From assembly GCA_011042705.1 (NCBI GenBank), contig DRBW01000227.1, positions 1 through 5,975 of the forward strand: a DNA stretch of 5,975 nucleotides. Reading direction: 5' to 3'. Both the position numbers and the translations under genes were made by a program. Below, piece by piece: positions 5,896 to 5,975 of this stretch. Position 1 is the first letter of the stretch. Each line of letters begins with the position of its first letter. The stretch comes from Caldifarciminota bacterium. Lineage in GTDB: Bacteria > Hydrothermota > Hydrothermia > B15-G9 > DRBW01. The notes beneath the pieces are model-generated. The model saw only the letters and a program-made list of their open reading frames with translations, was not told where the DNA came from and did no database searches.

Positions 5896-5926
5896 TTGCA
5901 ACTTGCAAGTGGAATGCAAAGTGCAA
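5896..5926. promoter_or_regulatory. Nested TTGCA/TGCAA dyad, possible activator (enhancer-binding protein) site
   Basis: The site reads TTGCA-N2-TTGCA-N7-TGCAA-N2-TGCAA, two inverted pairs that share one centre at 5911. The left half also contains the perfect palindrome ACTTGCAAGT (5901-5910), and the right half is a tandem TGCAAAG repeat (5915-5928). Its centre is about 93 bases upstream of the transcription start predicted from the sigma-54 site, a usual distance for NtrC-family activators. The symmetry is seen directly; the regulatory role is inferred. Confidence 0.5.
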
Positions 5927-5948
5927 AGAAAGGGGAGAAAATATATGG

Positions 5949-5967
5949 CTCCCCTCCCCGGAGGGAG
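5949..5967 (-). terminator. Possible GC-rich terminator hairpin of a gene upstream of the window
   Basis: CTCCC (5949-5953) pairs with GGGAG (5963-5967), and the stem can extend by two or three pairs across a bulged C. Read on the minus strand the hairpin is followed by CCATATATTTTC, a weak T-rich run. It could end a minus-strand transcript entering from the right. The T tract is interrupted, so the call is weak. No plus-strand T tract follows. Confidence 0.28.
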
Positions 5968-5975
5968 AAGGGAGG

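Larger units (their letters stand above)
5782..5975. other. Gene-free upstream region of the operon
   Basis: No coding frame with start site and recognisable product was found here on either strand. The stretch carries the promoter, dyad, palindrome and hairpin listed separately, plus the 37-base leader of the first gene. The frame upstream of 5781 stays open to an ATG at 5817, but this would encode a leader of 24 residues, long for a pseudopilin. That ATG has no ribosome binding site and lies one base from the predicted transcription start. Confidence 0.6.

Noticed and set aside
1..5975. CRISPR arrays, tRNA or rRNA genes, transposases and toxin-antitoxin pairs
   Set aside because: I looked for direct repeats with regular spacers, cloverleaf features and mobile-element terminal repeats on both strands and saw none; almost the whole window is one coherent operon.

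Overview
The window holds one tightly packed minus-strand operon for a type IV pilus-like or type II secretion-like envelope machine. Its upstream regulatory region lies at the right-hand end. The order of transcription, right to left, is: a prepilin-like protein; a PilM-PilN/GspL-type fusion (MshI-like); a PilO/GspM-like protein (MshJ-like); a PilP/GspC-like protein (MshK-like); a lipoprotein secretin (MshL-like); an ExeA/MshM-family AAA ATPase; and the first 37 codons of a GspB/MshN-like protein that runs off the left edge. The order I-J-K-L-M-N matches MSHA pilus biogenesis loci known from Vibrio and relatives. All junctions overlap or lie within a few bases, so the genes are probably co-transcribed and translationally coupled.

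A secretin with a lipobox means a Gram-negative, two-membrane bacterium. Base composition is moderate, roughly half G+C. The sequence does not identify the species. An MSHA-like set with the 'MSLINEALKKAEE' start, together with a sigma-54 promoter, would fit Thermodesulfobacteriota, Nitrospirota or similar lineages, but that is a guess.

Region by region: 1-113 is the partial last gene; 114-1034 the ATPase; 1036-2448 the secretin; 2450-3031 the PilP-like protein; 3034-3570 the PilO-like protein; 3560-4912 the PilM-PilN fusion; 4909-5781 the prepilin-like protein. The stretch 5782-5975 holds no gene. It carries a close match to a sigma-54 (-24/-12) promoter at 5829-5845, a 14-bp palindrome at 5869-5882, a nested TTGCA/TGCAA dyad at 5896-5926 at a typical enhancer distance, and a GC-rich hairpin at 5949-5967 that may terminate an upstream gene.

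How the parts fit: the fusion, PilO-like and PilP-like proteins would form the inner-membrane alignment complex joining the cytoplasmic motor to the secretin pore. The ATPase and the GspB/MshN-like protein probably help assemble or place the secretin in the cell wall. The prepilin-like protein would be a subunit of the fibre. The assembly ATPase (MshE/GspE), platform protein (MshG/GspF), prepilin peptidase and major pilin are not in the window. The most notable points are the putative sigma-54 promoter with its symmetric upstream site, the PilM-PilN fusion with the PilN docking peptide kept in cis and apparently degenerate nucleotide loops, and the two-module architecture of the prepilin-like protein.
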